64,000 nucleotides of DNA. Origin: Sulfurirhabdus autotrophica (GTDB lineage: Bacteria > Pseudomonadota > Gammaproteobacteria > Burkholderiales > SMCO01). A model generated the notes under the pieces. That model saw only the letters and a list, made by a program, of their open reading frames with translations, was not told the DNA's origin and ran no database searches. The stretch covers positions 55,859-119,858 of the forward strand of contig NZ_SMCO01000010.1 in NCBI RefSeq assembly GCF_004346685.1, in the 5' to 3' direction. Position numbers and translations under genes: made by a program. The first letter of the stretch is position 1; every line of letters starts with the position of its first letter. Positions 53,378 to 63,246 of this stretch are shown one piece after another.

Positions 53378-53839
53378 ATGCTCAATAAAAATAAACAGAT
53401 AGCAGGTTTTACGTTAATAGAAATGGTGGTTGTTATTGTCATAATTGGGGTTTTGGCGGTAACAGCGTTGCCGCGTTTTTTTGATCGGCAAATTTACGAC
53501 CAACGAGGGTTTTATGACCAAACTCTCTCCGCACTGCGATATGCTCAAAAGTCAGCAATTGCGCAAAGGCGGACCGTGTGTGTGACATTCACAGCCTCTA
53601 CTGTGACACTGACCATAGCGGCCGCAGCTGGTTCAGGAGCATGTACCCTTAACTTGACAAGCCCGTCAGGTGGAACCCCATTTCTAATTACAGCACTTTC
53701 TGGTGTGAGTTTTCAGGCTACTCCCAGCAATTTCCAGTTTAATGCTTTGGGGCAAGCGAACTTTGGTCAGACCATTCAGGTGGCCGGTACTTCAGGCAGT
53801 ATTATCATAGAGCAGGATACAGGCTATGTGCATTCCTGA
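53378..53839 (+). CDS. mshC: MshC-like minor pilin
   Basis: 153 residues. Prepilin leader LNKNKQIAG then FTLIEMVVVIVIIGVLAVTALPRFF, a GspH-like pseudopilin start (ARF/RRTVCVTF strand near residue 65). Two cysteines near 68 and 88. First of the minor pilins, which overlap into mshD. Its own promoter must lie in 53260-53370 but none is striking. Confidence 0.83.
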   Translation: MLNKNKQIAGFTLIEMVVVIVIIGVLAVTALPRFFDRQIYDQRGFYDQTLSALRYAQKSAIAQRRTVCVTFTASTVTLTIAAAAGSGACTLNLTSPSGGTPFLITALSGVSFQATPSNFQFNALGQANFGQTIQVAGTSGSIIIEQDTGYVHS

Positions 53840-54407
53840 GATTGTGCTTAATAAAATGGCATTCCGTCAGAAAGGGGTATCACTGGTGGAATTGATCATG
53901 TTTATCATGATCATCAGTATAGGTGTGGCAGGAATTCTGTCTGTCATGAACGTGACTACCGCAAATAGTGCTGACCCCATGGTGCGTAAACAGGCCCAGG
54001 CGGTTGCCGAATCCCTGCTGGAAGAAATTGAGCTGCAACCCTTTACCTATTGCGATCCGGATGATACTAATGCAGCCACTGCAACTGGGGCGTTTGTAGG
54101 CGCCGGGGGGTGTGCTACCACCGTAGAGGCTATGGGGCCGGAAGGTGAAACTCGATATGCCGCCCCCCAGTTTGATAACGTCAATGACTATCACGGTTTT
54201 ACCATGAATCCGATTGTAGATATCAATAATAGCCCGATTGCAGGGCTTGCCGGATTTACTGCGACAGTGACCATTTCCCAGGCGGGTGCCGCTTTTTCGC
54301 TGCCAGCTGCGGATGTGTTGCAGATCGATGTCAGGGTGACTTCCGGCAATATAGATATTCCCATGACTGGCTATCGTTTTCGATACGCTCCGAATGCAGT
54401 TCCGTGA
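53826..54407 (+). CDS. mshD: MshD-like minor pilin
   Basis: 193 residues from the ATG at 53826, overlapping mshC by 14 bases (an ATG at 53856 is possible). The leader ends KG then VSLVELIMFIMIISIGVAGIL, a GspI/PilV-like start, with the QAQAVAESLLEEIELQPF helix typical of that group. A Cys pair (FTYCDP, GGCATT) is present. Overlapping genes show a single transcript through mshP. Confidence 0.85.
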   Translation: MCIPEIVLNKMAFRQKGVSLVELIMFIMIISIGVAGILSVMNVTTANSADPMVRKQAQAVAESLLEEIELQPFTYCDPDDTNAATATGAFVGAGGCATTVEAMGPEGETRYAAPQFDNVNDYHGFTMNPIVDINNSPIAGLAGFTATVTISQAGAAFSLPAADVLQIDVRVTSGNIDIPMTGYRFRYAPNAVP

Positions 54408-55218
54408 TGACATGCTGACACATATGATGAAATCTCAACGGGGATTTACCCTGATAGAAGCGATCATAGTGATCGCGCTTACCGGGATTGTTTCCGCAAT
54501 GGTCGCAGTGTTTATTAAAATTCCTGTGCAAGGTTATATTGATTCGGCACGCCGTGCTGAACTGACGGATATTGCCGATACGGCAACTCGCCGTATTGCC
54601 CGTGATTTGCGACTGGCACTTCCGAATAGTGTTCGCGTTACCCAGTCGGGTGGCGTCTATTACCTGGAATTTTTGCAAACCAGTGGTGGCGGGCGTTATC
54701 GGGCTGACGGTCCTGCGGGTGATATTCTCGACTTTACAGGCTCGGATAGTAGTTTTGATGTGCTGGGACCTCCAGTTGCTACTGTAGCGGGCGAGCAGAA
54801 TCTGGTGGTTGTTTACAATCTGGGGATGGCTGGGGCTGACGCATATAGTGGCGATAACAGCAGCGCCATTACCGGTGTGACAGGCAATAATGTTCAAATT
54901 GCAGCCAAAGCTTTTCCCTTTGCTTCTCCGGCTAACCGTTTCCAGATTGTGTCTTACCCTGTTTCTTACGTGTGTGATCCTGTCACGGGTAAATTGACAC
55001 GTTACTGGAATTATTCGATTCAGGCAGCTCAGCCAACCAGTTTTCCTGGGGGAACAGCCAACTCCTTGTTGGCGGGAAGTGTTAGCGGGTGTTCGATTTC
55101 TTATAACGCATTGGTGGTTACCCAGCGTGCCGGCTTGGTTTCAGCCTGGCTGCAATTAACGCAAGTGGGTGAAACGGTCAGCATTTATCATGAGGTGCAT
55201 GTCAGCAATGTGCCCTGA
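54394..55218 (+). CDS. mshO: MshO-like minor pilin (GspJ/PilW-like)
   Basis: 274 residues; the start overlaps mshD by 14 bases. Pilin-like segment RGFTLIEAIIVIALTGIVSAMVAVF, followed by the ARRIARDLRLALPNSVRV-type helix of GspJ proteins (TRRIARDLRLALPNS here). The remainder is beta-rich with a Cys pair (SYVCDP, SGCSIS). It is expected at the pilus tip with MshC/D/P. Confidence 0.86.
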   Translation: MQFRDDMLTHMMKSQRGFTLIEAIIVIALTGIVSAMVAVFIKIPVQGYIDSARRAELTDIADTATRRIARDLRLALPNSVRVTQSGGVYYLEFLQTSGGGRYRADGPAGDILDFTGSDSSFDVLGPPVATVAGEQNLVVVYNLGMAGADAYSGDNSSAITGVTGNNVQIAAKAFPFASPANRFQIVSYPVSYVCDPVTGKLTRYWNYSIQAAQPTSFPGGTANSLLAGSVSGCSISYNALVVTQRAGLVSAWLQLTQVGETVSIYHEVHVSNVP

Positions 55219-55630
55219 TTCTAAAATTTCAGCTATCAACACCCCGCAGCGCGGGTTTGCCATAGTTGCCGCAATTTTTCTGCTGGTTGTACTGGCATCA
55301 CTGGGTGCTTTCATGCTGACTTTTTCGACCGTGCAGCATATGACTTCTGCTCAGGATTTGCAGGGAGCAAAAGCGTATCAGGCTGCTCGAACCGGCATTG
55401 AATGGGGTGCTTACAAAGCACTTCAGGGAAGTTGTGCAGCCAGTACCGTGGTTCCGGTTGGCGGAGGGCTTTCGGGGTTCTCATTGACGGTCCAGTGTGC
55501 AACCTATGGCCCCTACACGGAAGGGGGAAGCAGCGTGACACTCTATCAAATTACCGCCACTGCCACTCAGGGAACAGTGGGTGCCGCTACCTATGTAGAG
55601 CGCCAATTGAAAGCGACTGTAGGTAAATAA
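55199..55630 (+). CDS. mshP: MshP-like protein (PilX/GspK-like)
   Basis: 143 residues from an ATG at 55199 (an ATG at 55208 is as likely); it overlaps mshO. Segment QRGFAIVAAIFLLVVLASLGAFML is a PilX-type hydrophobic helix without the normal Glu5, as in MshP. A short globular domain follows with cysteines (GSCAAS, VQCATY). Last gene of the minor-pilin run before mshQ. Confidence 0.84.
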   Translation: MSAMCPDSKISAINTPQRGFAIVAAIFLLVVLASLGAFMLTFSTVQHMTSAQDLQGAKAYQAARTGIEWGAYKALQGSCAASTVVPVGGGLSGFSLTVQCATYGPYTEGGSSVTLYQITATATQGTVGAATYVERQLKATVGK

Positions 55631-55643
55631 GCATGGCAAGTTT

Positions 55644-58358
55644 ATGCATGGAATAGCCAATCTGAGTTTCGGCTTCAAGCAGTGCATCCGGCTGCTGTCA
55701 GTGAGTTTTTTCCTGATGTTCTGGACTATGTCGGCGCTGGCTGCTGGTGCGTGTTCGCCAGATATTGGCAAAGCCACCCTGAATGAATACAATTACCAGC
55801 TCAATTTTTCTGAAGTGAAACGCCTCAATATTGCTACACCGTTGACGGGCTGGAAAGTGCGGGTCTACTCGGGAGTGGGAACGTATTTGCAACAGAATTT
55901 TCCGACTACAGAACAGTGCGATGAGTATTATGTGTTCAGTTTTTCCACTTCGCCTAAGGATGCAGACATTGTTCTGCTGGATGCGAATGATGATGTTGTG
56001 GATATTCTTAGAGCAAGACAGTCTTTCCCAGTCTCAGGCTATTATTCGCCTTATCCTACTTGCTCTTTTATTAGTCCCCCTACTGATTTGCTAATCAATC
56101 CCGCTCAGAAAGGAGTGGACCGTAGTCCGGACGGTGTAGGTCCTTGGCGAAACACACCAGGAACCGGATCTAATTCTTTTCAAACACGCTGTGGCGGGAA
56201 TACGCCAGGCGGAGCAACGACAGACCTGAGGGTGACGAAAACGGCCAGTAGCGGCAGTATACTGCTAGGCGCCAACGTTACGTTCACGGTGACAGTGACC
56301 AACCTGGGCCCCAATATTGCCAGCACACTTATTATTAGTGATTCGCTTCCTGCCGGGCTTTCTTATGTGTCGCATACGGTTACATCTGGCACTTATAGTG
56401 CCGCAAGCGGGCTTTGGACATTAGGTACGCTGGCTGTAAACGGTTCGCAGACCCTGAGTATAATAGCCAATGGTGCCAGTGCGGGAACATGGACTAATAT
56501 TGCCACCGTTTCTGCCGATAATCCTGATTCCAATACAGCAAACAATACCGCAAGCGCTGCGGTCACGGTGGCGAGTTCTGCGCCAGGCAGTTTTAACGCT
56601 TTCGAAACGAGCACTGCGGCCAATGTAACGACTGGGGTGATCAAGACAAAAATCGCAGGCAGCGCATTTAACCTTGATGTGGTAGCAATCAGTGGGGGTG
56701 TTCAGGCCAGCACCTTTAGCAATACGGTGAAAGTGGAATTGCTCGGTAATACCACAACCGGTATTGGTCTCGATGGTAATAACTGCCCTGTAAGTTCAAC
56801 CGTTCTGCAAACCATTTCTTCGGCAATAAGTGGGGGGAGGTCTACTGTCAGTTTTGCAGCGGTAAGCAACGCGTGGAAAGACGTGCGGGTAAGGATCAGC
56901 TATCCAACTGTATCGCCTACAGTCTTATCTTGTTCCACAGATAATTTCGCCATCCGGCCAGCCAGTTTAGGCAGTGTCAGCATCAGCGATGCAGATAGCG
57001 TGACGGCTGGCACGGCACGGTCCCTCAATAACACGGCAGTATCAGGCGGCAATGTCCATAAGGCCGGTCGCCCTTTCCGCATGGATACGACAGCCATCAA
57101 TGCCTCAGGAATAACAACAACGAATTATAGTGGTAGCCCCGGAGCCATGCTGACAGTATGTCTGTTGCCAGGTACCCCTACTACCTGCACGCTGGGTACC
57201 TTGGCGCCAGGGAGCTGGGCAGCAGCTTCAGGAGTAGTGACTTCGACGACAGCCAGTTACAGTGAAGCGGGTGCGTTTACCATGAAGCTGGTGGATACCA
57301 GCTTTGCCGATGTGGATGTTGCAGATTCCAGTACTACTGAACGTTATATCGAGTCCGCTGCCATCAATGTCGGACGTTTTGTGCCTGATTATTTTAGCGT
57401 AATAACAAATAACACGCCTGCGTTCAAAACCTTCAATGACGCAACCTGTCCCTCCCGTTCTTTTACGTACATCGGTCAAAGTTTTGGCTATACCACTGCG
57501 CCACAGGCACTGATTACGGCCAGAAATTTTGCCGGGGCCACAACCCAGAACTATAGTGGGGCGTTATGGCGTCCCACGCCTGCATTTGCCTACAGCAGCG
57601 TTTCAGGTACGTTGGATGTCAGTCTGGTTACAGTGCCGACCGTTACGCCAAACAATAACGGTACCGGCAGCGAAAATGTAGCGATTACAGATCTGTTGGC
57701 CTATGTCCGTAACCTGACTACACCTCAGTCACCCTTTAATGCCAGCATTTCCCTGAATATGAGTGTTTCCGATACCAGTGAAGCAGGAGTGGCAGGTAAT
57801 GGCACGATTAGTACCACAACCCCTGCCATATTCAATGGAACAGGTAGCGGTATTGCATTCGACTCCGGCAATGAATTTCGCTATGGGCGCTTCAGGCTGG
57901 GTAATGCGTTTGGCTCGGAGTTGCTGGATTTACCGATTCCCGCAGAAGCGCAATATTGGAATGGGACAGTTTTTGTGACGAATTCGGCGGACAACTGCAC
58001 CATGATTACCGCGACCAATGTCACTATGGGGAATTATCTTGCCAACTTGAGCGCTTGCAAAACGGCGATCTCTATCAGTGGCCGTCTGAGTTCAGGTAAA
58101 AGCAATCTGAAGCTGTTCAAACCCGGGGCGGGTAATAACGGTAGCGTAGACGTGACAGTTAATCTGGGGGCTGCCGCAACCGGGCAAACTTGTGTTGCCC
58201 CATTACCCGCCGCGCAGCAAGCTGCCACAGCAGCCAATCAACTGTATTTACAAGGAAAGTGGACGGGAACCAGTTACAACCAGAATCCGCGTGTGCGCGC
58301 CACATTTGGCGTTTATAAAAACGCGAATGAATTGATTTACATGCGTGAATTGTATTGA
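55644..58358 (+). CDS. mshQ: MshQ-like giant secreted protein, DUF11 type N-terminus
   Basis: 904 residues. A signal peptide (cut near ALAAG, residue about 34), an N-terminal domain with several cysteines (about 35-190), one DUF11-type Ig repeat (DLRVTKTASSGSILLGANV onwards, about 198-305), and a DUF6701/MshQ C-terminal half (about 315-904) ending YMRELY. It starts 14 bases after mshP. The C-terminal half is homologous to that of the next gene. MshQ proteins are thought to be surface or pilus-associated; exact role unknown. Confidence 0.85.
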   Translation: MHGIANLSFGFKQCIRLLSVSFFLMFWTMSALAAGACSPDIGKATLNEYNYQLNFSEVKRLNIATPLTGWKVRVYSGVGTYLQQNFPTTEQCDEYYVFSFSTSPKDADIVLLDANDDVVDILRARQSFPVSGYYSPYPTCSFISPPTDLLINPAQKGVDRSPDGVGPWRNTPGTGSNSFQTRCGGNTPGGATTDLRVTKTASSGSILLGANVTFTVTVTNLGPNIASTLIISDSLPAGLSYVSHTVTSGTYSAASGLWTLGTLAVNGSQTLSIIANGASAGTWTNIATVSADNPDSNTANNTASAAVTVASSAPGSFNAFETSTAANVTTGVIKTKIAGSAFNLDVVAISGGVQASTFSNTVKVELLGNTTTGIGLDGNNCPVSSTVLQTISSAISGGRSTVSFAAVSNAWKDVRVRISYPTVSPTVLSCSTDNFAIRPASLGSVSISDADSVTAGTARSLNNTAVSGGNVHKAGRPFRMDTTAINASGITTTNYSGSPGAMLTVCLLPGTPTTCTLGTLAPGSWAAASGVVTSTTASYSEAGAFTMKLVDTSFADVDVADSSTTERYIESAAINVGRFVPDYFSVITNNTPAFKTFNDATCPSRSFTYIGQSFGYTTAPQALITARNFAGATTQNYSGALWRPTPAFAYSSVSGTLDVSLVTVPTVTPNNNGTGSENVAITDLLAYVRNLTTPQSPFNASISLNMSVSDTSEAGVAGNGTISTTTPAIFNGTGSGIAFDSGNEFRYGRFRLGNAFGSELLDLPIPAEAQYWNGTVFVTNSADNCTMITATNVTMGNYLANLSACKTAISISGRLSSGKSNLKLFKPGAGNNGSVDVTVNLGAAATGQTCVAPLPAAQQAATAANQLYLQGKWTGTSYNQNPRVRATFGVYKNANELIYMRELY

Positions 58359-58410
58359 GTGTTAATTGCGGAAATGGGAAGCCTTCGTTGCCAAGGGAAA
58401 TGATTAAAAA

Positions 58411-61400
58411 ATGCTGCAGAGCAGAATAAATTCAGTTGCAGTTGAAAATAGAGTCATGAAGCGGATTTTTTCCAGCTTGTGTTCTCGCTTACTATTGCCA
58501 AGTAGTTGGTATGCAAAGATTTTGGCTGTTTTATTATTTATGCCGGTCTTCGCATCTGCTGCCTGGTTTAATGCTACATGGAGCTACCGCGTTCCCATTA
58601 ATATCCCGGCAGGTACTACCGTAAACAGTACCATTAAAGCGGATGTTGATTTTGCTGCGCTCCTGACTACACTGGGGGCAGCGGGGACGTTTGATGTTAA
58701 TTCCCCTCGAGTGACGCGTGCTGACGGTACAACGCTGAGTACTATTCAGGAATTTACGGATTCAATCTACGCAGGGACAACGGATGCCACTGGCAATAGC
58801 CGGGGTGAAGTGCGTTTTATTCTGGAAGATGCGGGCCCCGCTACTTACTACTTATATTTTGATGTAGCGGCTAATGGCCCTAAAGCGACTAACCCGCAAA
58901 CGCCTATTAACGGTAATTTTGAAAGAGGCGGCACAGGTACGGCTACGCCGCCCGGTTGGAATGCCAGTACGCGCACGAATGGCAATATGGATATCCAGAT
59001 TCGTCCGTCAGAGACTGTCACAGTTGCAGATCAAACCACAGTAAACACCAGCGGTATTCCCAATACCGGTCAATTCTCTTACTTGATCGGGTATCGGACA
59101 AACACAGATTCAGGCGGAACAGCCACGTTAACAAAAAGTATTACTGTACCAGCCAGCAGCCCCGGTAATATGATTATCCGGTTTGAGCCGGAAGGCTGGG
59201 ATAGCGGCGCTAATGGCAGCACCACAAATTATGATTTTATCCGGGTGCGTCTGCTGAATCCGTCCACTTCTGCGGTACTTCTGGATGTAGTCGGTCCTCA
59301 ATTAAATAATTATGTTACTTGCCCATTTAGTCCGAATTACAGAACAAGTGCTGCTACATCAACAGCTCCGGGATATGGCCCCTACAACAACTGGGATAAT
59401 GGAACAGGATCGAATAATCATACTCTGGGCATGAGTGCTACTTACAACCGGGGTCTGCAACCTTGGGTTGCCTGTTCTGTCAGTTTGGCTGGTGTAGCAG
59501 GTCAAACTGTGAATCTGGAAATCAGGGTAGATAATGTGAGTCAGTATCGCAGCTGGTTTTTGCTTGATGATGTGGAATGGAGTGTTGTAGTAGTAACACT
59601 GGGCACGCCAGAAACAGGTGTCGTTGTACCCGGAGGATTTAATGCCTACGAAACAGCAACGGCTCCAGCCACCGCAATTTCCGGTGTCATTAAAACCAAA
59701 ATATCAGCGCAAGCTTTTAATCTTGATCTTGTCGCGCTGAATACTGCAAAAACAGGCATTGAACCGGGATTTACAGGGGCTGTAAAAGTGGAGTTGCTTG
59801 ATAGCAGTAACAACACAGGTGCATTGGATGCCAATGGCTGCCGGTCTACCTGGACGGTGATCCAGACGCTAGCCAGCCAGACTTTTGCGGCAGGTGATGC
59901 GGCAATTACTGGGAGTGCCGGGCGCCACCGCATCACGGGTATTGCAGAAAACAATGCCTGGCGGGATGTACGTGTAAGAGTCAGTTACCCCGGGACAGGT
60001 GTGGCGACAGCTATCGGCTGTTCCTCGGATAACTTTGCTATTCGGCCCAATCAATTTTCTCCAGTGAGCGTAAGTGATACAAACTGGAGTGCTGCGGGGA
60101 CTGTAAGAACTTTATACAACACGAGCGATACCGGGGGTAATGTGCACAAGGCGGGGCAGCCTTTCAGTATTGGTGCCACAGCCGTAAATGCATTAGGTAA
60201 TACGACGACTAACTATAATGGCACGCCAGCTGGAAGTTTAACATCCTGTATTTTGCCAGTGAGCGGATGCACGCTGGGCACATTTAATGTGGGTACATGG
60301 GTAGCGGCTTCCGGGGTGATTGCCTCAACAACGGCTACTTATAGCGATGCTGGTGCATTTGCCATGCAGTTTGTTGATACTACCTTTTCCAATGTTGATG
60401 CTGCTGATGGCTCAACTACGGTAGAGCGGTATATTACTTCTGCAATTTTCAATGTGGGACGGTTTGTTCCTGATCATTTTGATGGAATCACTGCCAATAC
60501 GCCGGGGTTTCTGACCTTTAATGATGCGGCCTGTGGAACCCGCTCTTTTACTTATATTGGTCAGCCCTTCGGGTACGCACTATCACCCCAGGCTTTATTA
60601 ACGGCAAAAAATGCCAGTGGGGCGACAACGATTAATTACCGAGGTGCACTATGGAAAATAGCTACCACTGACGTTACTCAGGCTTATACCTATACGCTGA
60701 CCCCGGCCAGTACACCGGGGCTGACCACTGTAATGGGCGCGCCTGTTATAACAAGCAATAATAATGGCAGTGGTACGGTTTCTCCTAACAGCACAGACAC
60801 CCTGACATTTAACCGTAACTTGACTACGCCGCAAAGCCCATTTACTGCGGCAATCAATCTCTCTATTTCTGTCAGTGATTCGAGTGAATCGGGGGTGGCA
60901 GGTAATGGTGTGATTGCATCCACAACGAATGCGCAATTCAATAGCATTGCTTTTGATTCAGGCAATGCATTCAGATATGGACGGCTGAAACTTACAAGCG
61001 CACATGGTTCGGAGTTGTTGAATCTTCCCGTTCCGCTTGAGGTGCAATACTGGAATGGCACATCTTTCGTCACTAACACGGCAGATAATTGCACAATGTT
61101 CGTAGCCAGTAATATGCGCCAGAATAATTACACAAATAACCTTTCTGCCTGTAAAACGGGAGCGTCTATCGGCAGCCGGTTGTCTGCCGGACGCGGTAAT
61201 CTAGTACTGGTTAAACCGGGAGCAGGTAATAATGGCAGTGTGGATCTGGCAGTGAAGCTGACGACTATTGTGGCGACGGATAAAAGTTGTGTTGCGCCGC
61301 CTCTTGCTGCTCAGGTAAATGCGACTTCTGCGAATGCATCATGGTTAAAAGGGAAGTGGTCTGGTTCAGCCAGTTACGATCAGGACCCGTTTGCCAGAGC

Positions 61401-61458
61401 TACCTTTGGTGTATATAAAAACCCTAATGAATTTATTTACATGAGAGAAATATATTGA
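58411..61458 (+). CDS. mshQ: MshQ-like giant secreted protein, second copy with DUF2341-like N-terminus
   Basis: 1015 residues from the ATG at 58411; the ATG at 58456 would give a cleaner signal peptide ending FASAAWF. The N-terminal domain (AWFNATWSYRVPINIPAG...) resembles DUF2341; a carbohydrate-binding-like beta region follows to about residue 400. The last 600 residues match those of the preceding MshQ throughout (for example NVHKAG-PF, INVGRFVPD and FVPDHF, ending YMREIY). The two genes look like a tandem duplication with exchanged N-terminal modules. Weak start signal. Confidence 0.83.
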   Translation: MLQSRINSVAVENRVMKRIFSSLCSRLLLPSSWYAKILAVLLFMPVFASAAWFNATWSYRVPINIPAGTTVNSTIKADVDFAALLTTLGAAGTFDVNSPRVTRADGTTLSTIQEFTDSIYAGTTDATGNSRGEVRFILEDAGPATYYLYFDVAANGPKATNPQTPINGNFERGGTGTATPPGWNASTRTNGNMDIQIRPSETVTVADQTTVNTSGIPNTGQFSYLIGYRTNTDSGGTATLTKSITVPASSPGNMIIRFEPEGWDSGANGSTTNYDFIRVRLLNPSTSAVLLDVVGPQLNNYVTCPFSPNYRTSAATSTAPGYGPYNNWDNGTGSNNHTLGMSATYNRGLQPWVACSVSLAGVAGQTVNLEIRVDNVSQYRSWFLLDDVEWSVVVVTLGTPETGVVVPGGFNAYETATAPATAISGVIKTKISAQAFNLDLVALNTAKTGIEPGFTGAVKVELLDSSNNTGALDANGCRSTWTVIQTLASQTFAAGDAAITGSAGRHRITGIAENNAWRDVRVRVSYPGTGVATAIGCSSDNFAIRPNQFSPVSVSDTNWSAAGTVRTLYNTSDTGGNVHKAGQPFSIGATAVNALGNTTTNYNGTPAGSLTSCILPVSGCTLGTFNVGTWVAASGVIASTTATYSDAGAFAMQFVDTTFSNVDAADGSTTVERYITSAIFNVGRFVPDHFDGITANTPGFLTFNDAACGTRSFTYIGQPFGYALSPQALLTAKNASGATTINYRGALWKIATTDVTQAYTYTLTPASTPGLTTVMGAPVITSNNNGSGTVSPNSTDTLTFNRNLTTPQSPFTAAINLSISVSDSSESGVAGNGVIASTTNAQFNSIAFDSGNAFRYGRLKLTSAHGSELLNLPVPLEVQYWNGTSFVTNTADNCTMFVASNMRQNNYTNNLSACKTGASIGSRLSAGRGNLVLVKPGAGNNGSVDLAVKLTTIVATDKSCVAPPLAAQVNATSANASWLKGKWSGSASYDQDPFARATFGVYKNPNEFIYMREIY

Positions 61459-61621
61459 ACCGGGATTATTAAGATGTTTATACCTTGTTCGGTCAAATAG
61501 ATGTGGCCGTATATATTTGATATTAGGATGAAAATAAAAAACGGATTTGCCGAAAAATTATTGACAACAATGGTTTATTGATTTAACTTAAAGTTAATTT
61601 TACATTAAAAAATCTGTAAGT

Positions 61622-62572
61622 ATGGGTTTATTCCGAAAAACAAAAAATAGGGCAGGATTGATAGCAATTAGCTTGCAGAGTGATGGGATTTATGTCGCTC
61701 GTGCAACACGTTACCCAACTAGCAAACCGCAAGTTGAGCAAGTGGCTTTTTATTCAGTGGAAAGCGCTTCTGTGCAGACAGTTCTGGAAAAACTTGCGAA
61801 AGACCTGCATGCAGACCAATATCATTGTGCGACTTTACTTGCATCAGGTGAGTACCAGCTGTTATCTGTAGATGCACCCAATGTGCCTGCAGAGGAATTG
61901 AAAACCGCAATTCGCTGGCGACTGAAAGATATGCTGGATTTCCACGTTGATGACGCAACGATAGATGTATTGGATATTCCGGTAGATAAAAATAGCCCTG
62001 TCCGCGCGCACTCCATGTTTGCTGTGGCCGCTAAAAATCAGTTGATTGAAGCGCGGCAGGCAATGTTTGCCCAAGCTAAAATTCCATTGAGTGTGATTGA
62101 TATTCCTGAACTGGCGCAGCGCAATATCTCTGTATTGCTGGAGCCAGAGGGTCGTGGTGTCGCGTTCTTGTCTTTTGATGGGGATGGCGGGATGTTAACT
62201 GTTACTTTTAATGGCGAACTTTATTTATCCAGGCGTATTGATATCACGTTGCAGCAGTTGACGCAAAATGATGCAGATCAGAAAAATGCTTACTATGAAA
62301 GAATTACGCTGGAATTGCAGCGTTCATTTGACCATTTTGAACGTCAATATCAATTTGTTACCCTTGCCAAATTAATATTATCCTCAATTAGCGATGACGA
62401 TAATGGGTTGCAACAATACCTGGCTGCAAATTTGTATATGCCGGTAGAAACATTTAATCTGGAATCCGTCATAGATATCTCGAAAGTACCTGAGTTGCAA
62501 AAACCTCAAGCGCAACAAGCCTATTTCAAGGTGCTTGGTGCAGCCTTGCGATACGAGGAGAAGGTGCTTTGA
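61622..62572 (+). CDS. mshI: MshI-like PilM-type ATPase-fold assembly protein
   Basis: 316 residues beginning MGLFRKTKNRAGLIAISLQSDGI with the actin/hexokinase-like fold of PilM: QLLSVDAPNVPAEELKTAIRWRL (landmark around 80-102) and IDIPELAQRNI near 155. It forms the cytoplasmic ring partner of the next two proteins. It lies after mshQ rather than before mshE as in Vibrio, so the biogenesis half of the cluster is permuted. The next gene overlaps (TTGA). Confidence 0.88.
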   Translation: MGLFRKTKNRAGLIAISLQSDGIYVARATRYPTSKPQVEQVAFYSVESASVQTVLEKLAKDLHADQYHCATLLASGEYQLLSVDAPNVPAEELKTAIRWRLKDMLDFHVDDATIDVLDIPVDKNSPVRAHSMFAVAAKNQLIEARQAMFAQAKIPLSVIDIPELAQRNISVLLEPEGRGVAFLSFDGDGGMLTVTFNGELYLSRRIDITLQQLTQNDADQKNAYYERITLELQRSFDHFERQYQFVTLAKLILSSISDDDNGLQQYLAANLYMPVETFNLESVIDISKVPELQKPQAQQAYFKVLGAALRYEEKVL

Positions 62573-63246
62573 GTCAGCAAATCAACCTTTTTAACCCGGT
62601 ATTTCTGAAGCAGGAAAAATATTTTTCAGCTACTACCATGGTGCAAGCCTTGGGATTGATAGTGGTGGGGGTGTTATGTATTGCTGGTTATGTGGGCTTC
62701 CAGTCTTATAAGTTACAAAAACAAGGAATTGAAACCAGTAATCAGCTCGCGCTGGCTCAGTCACAGTTGGCAAAAGTAAATGCAGAGTTTGGACCCAGGC
62801 AGAAAAATCAGGCGTTGGAACAAGAGCTGAGGGATGCTGAAGCTGAGTTGCTGTCGTTGCAGGAAGTGTCGGATATTCTGGAAAATGGGGAACTGGGGAA
62901 TACAAAAGGGTACTCGGAATATTTACGCGCTTTTTCTCGGCAAGTGGTTAGTGGCTTGTGGTTGACTGGTTTCAGTATTTACGGTGCGGGAAATGAAATC
63001 GGGGTTCAAGGTCGCGTCCTCCAGCCAGCACTGGTTCCTGCATATATAGCGCGATTGAAGCGTGAACAGGTCATGCAAGGGAAATCGTTTTCCGCGCTTG
63101 AGATGAGTGTGCCAATGGTAGATAAGGCGAATAAAGAAGATGTAGCCGGTGCAGCCAAGCAAGAACCTGCAGGATTTATCGAATTCAATTTACGGTCTTC
63201 AGGGATCAAGGAAAATGAAGCCTTGGCAGGAGCAAAGCGCTCATGA
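62569..63246 (+). CDS. PilN-like MSHA biogenesis protein
   Basis: 225 residues from a TTG that overlaps the mshI stop as TTGA. The cytoplasmic start SQQINLFNPVF matches the PilN motif (xINLLP/F-type) that binds the PilM groove; one helix at about 25-45, a coiled coil at about 50-105, and a periplasmic domain to the end. Equivalent to MshI2 of Vibrio. The following gene overlaps by 4 bases. Confidence 0.82.
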   Translation: MSQQINLFNPVFLKQEKYFSATTMVQALGLIVVGVLCIAGYVGFQSYKLQKQGIETSNQLALAQSQLAKVNAEFGPRQKNQALEQELRDAEAELLSLQEVSDILENGELGNTKGYSEYLRAFSRQVVSGLWLTGFSIYGAGNEIGVQGRVLQPALVPAYIARLKREQVMQGKSFSALEMSVPMVDKANKEDVAGAAKQEPAGFIEFNLRSSGIKENEALAGAKRS

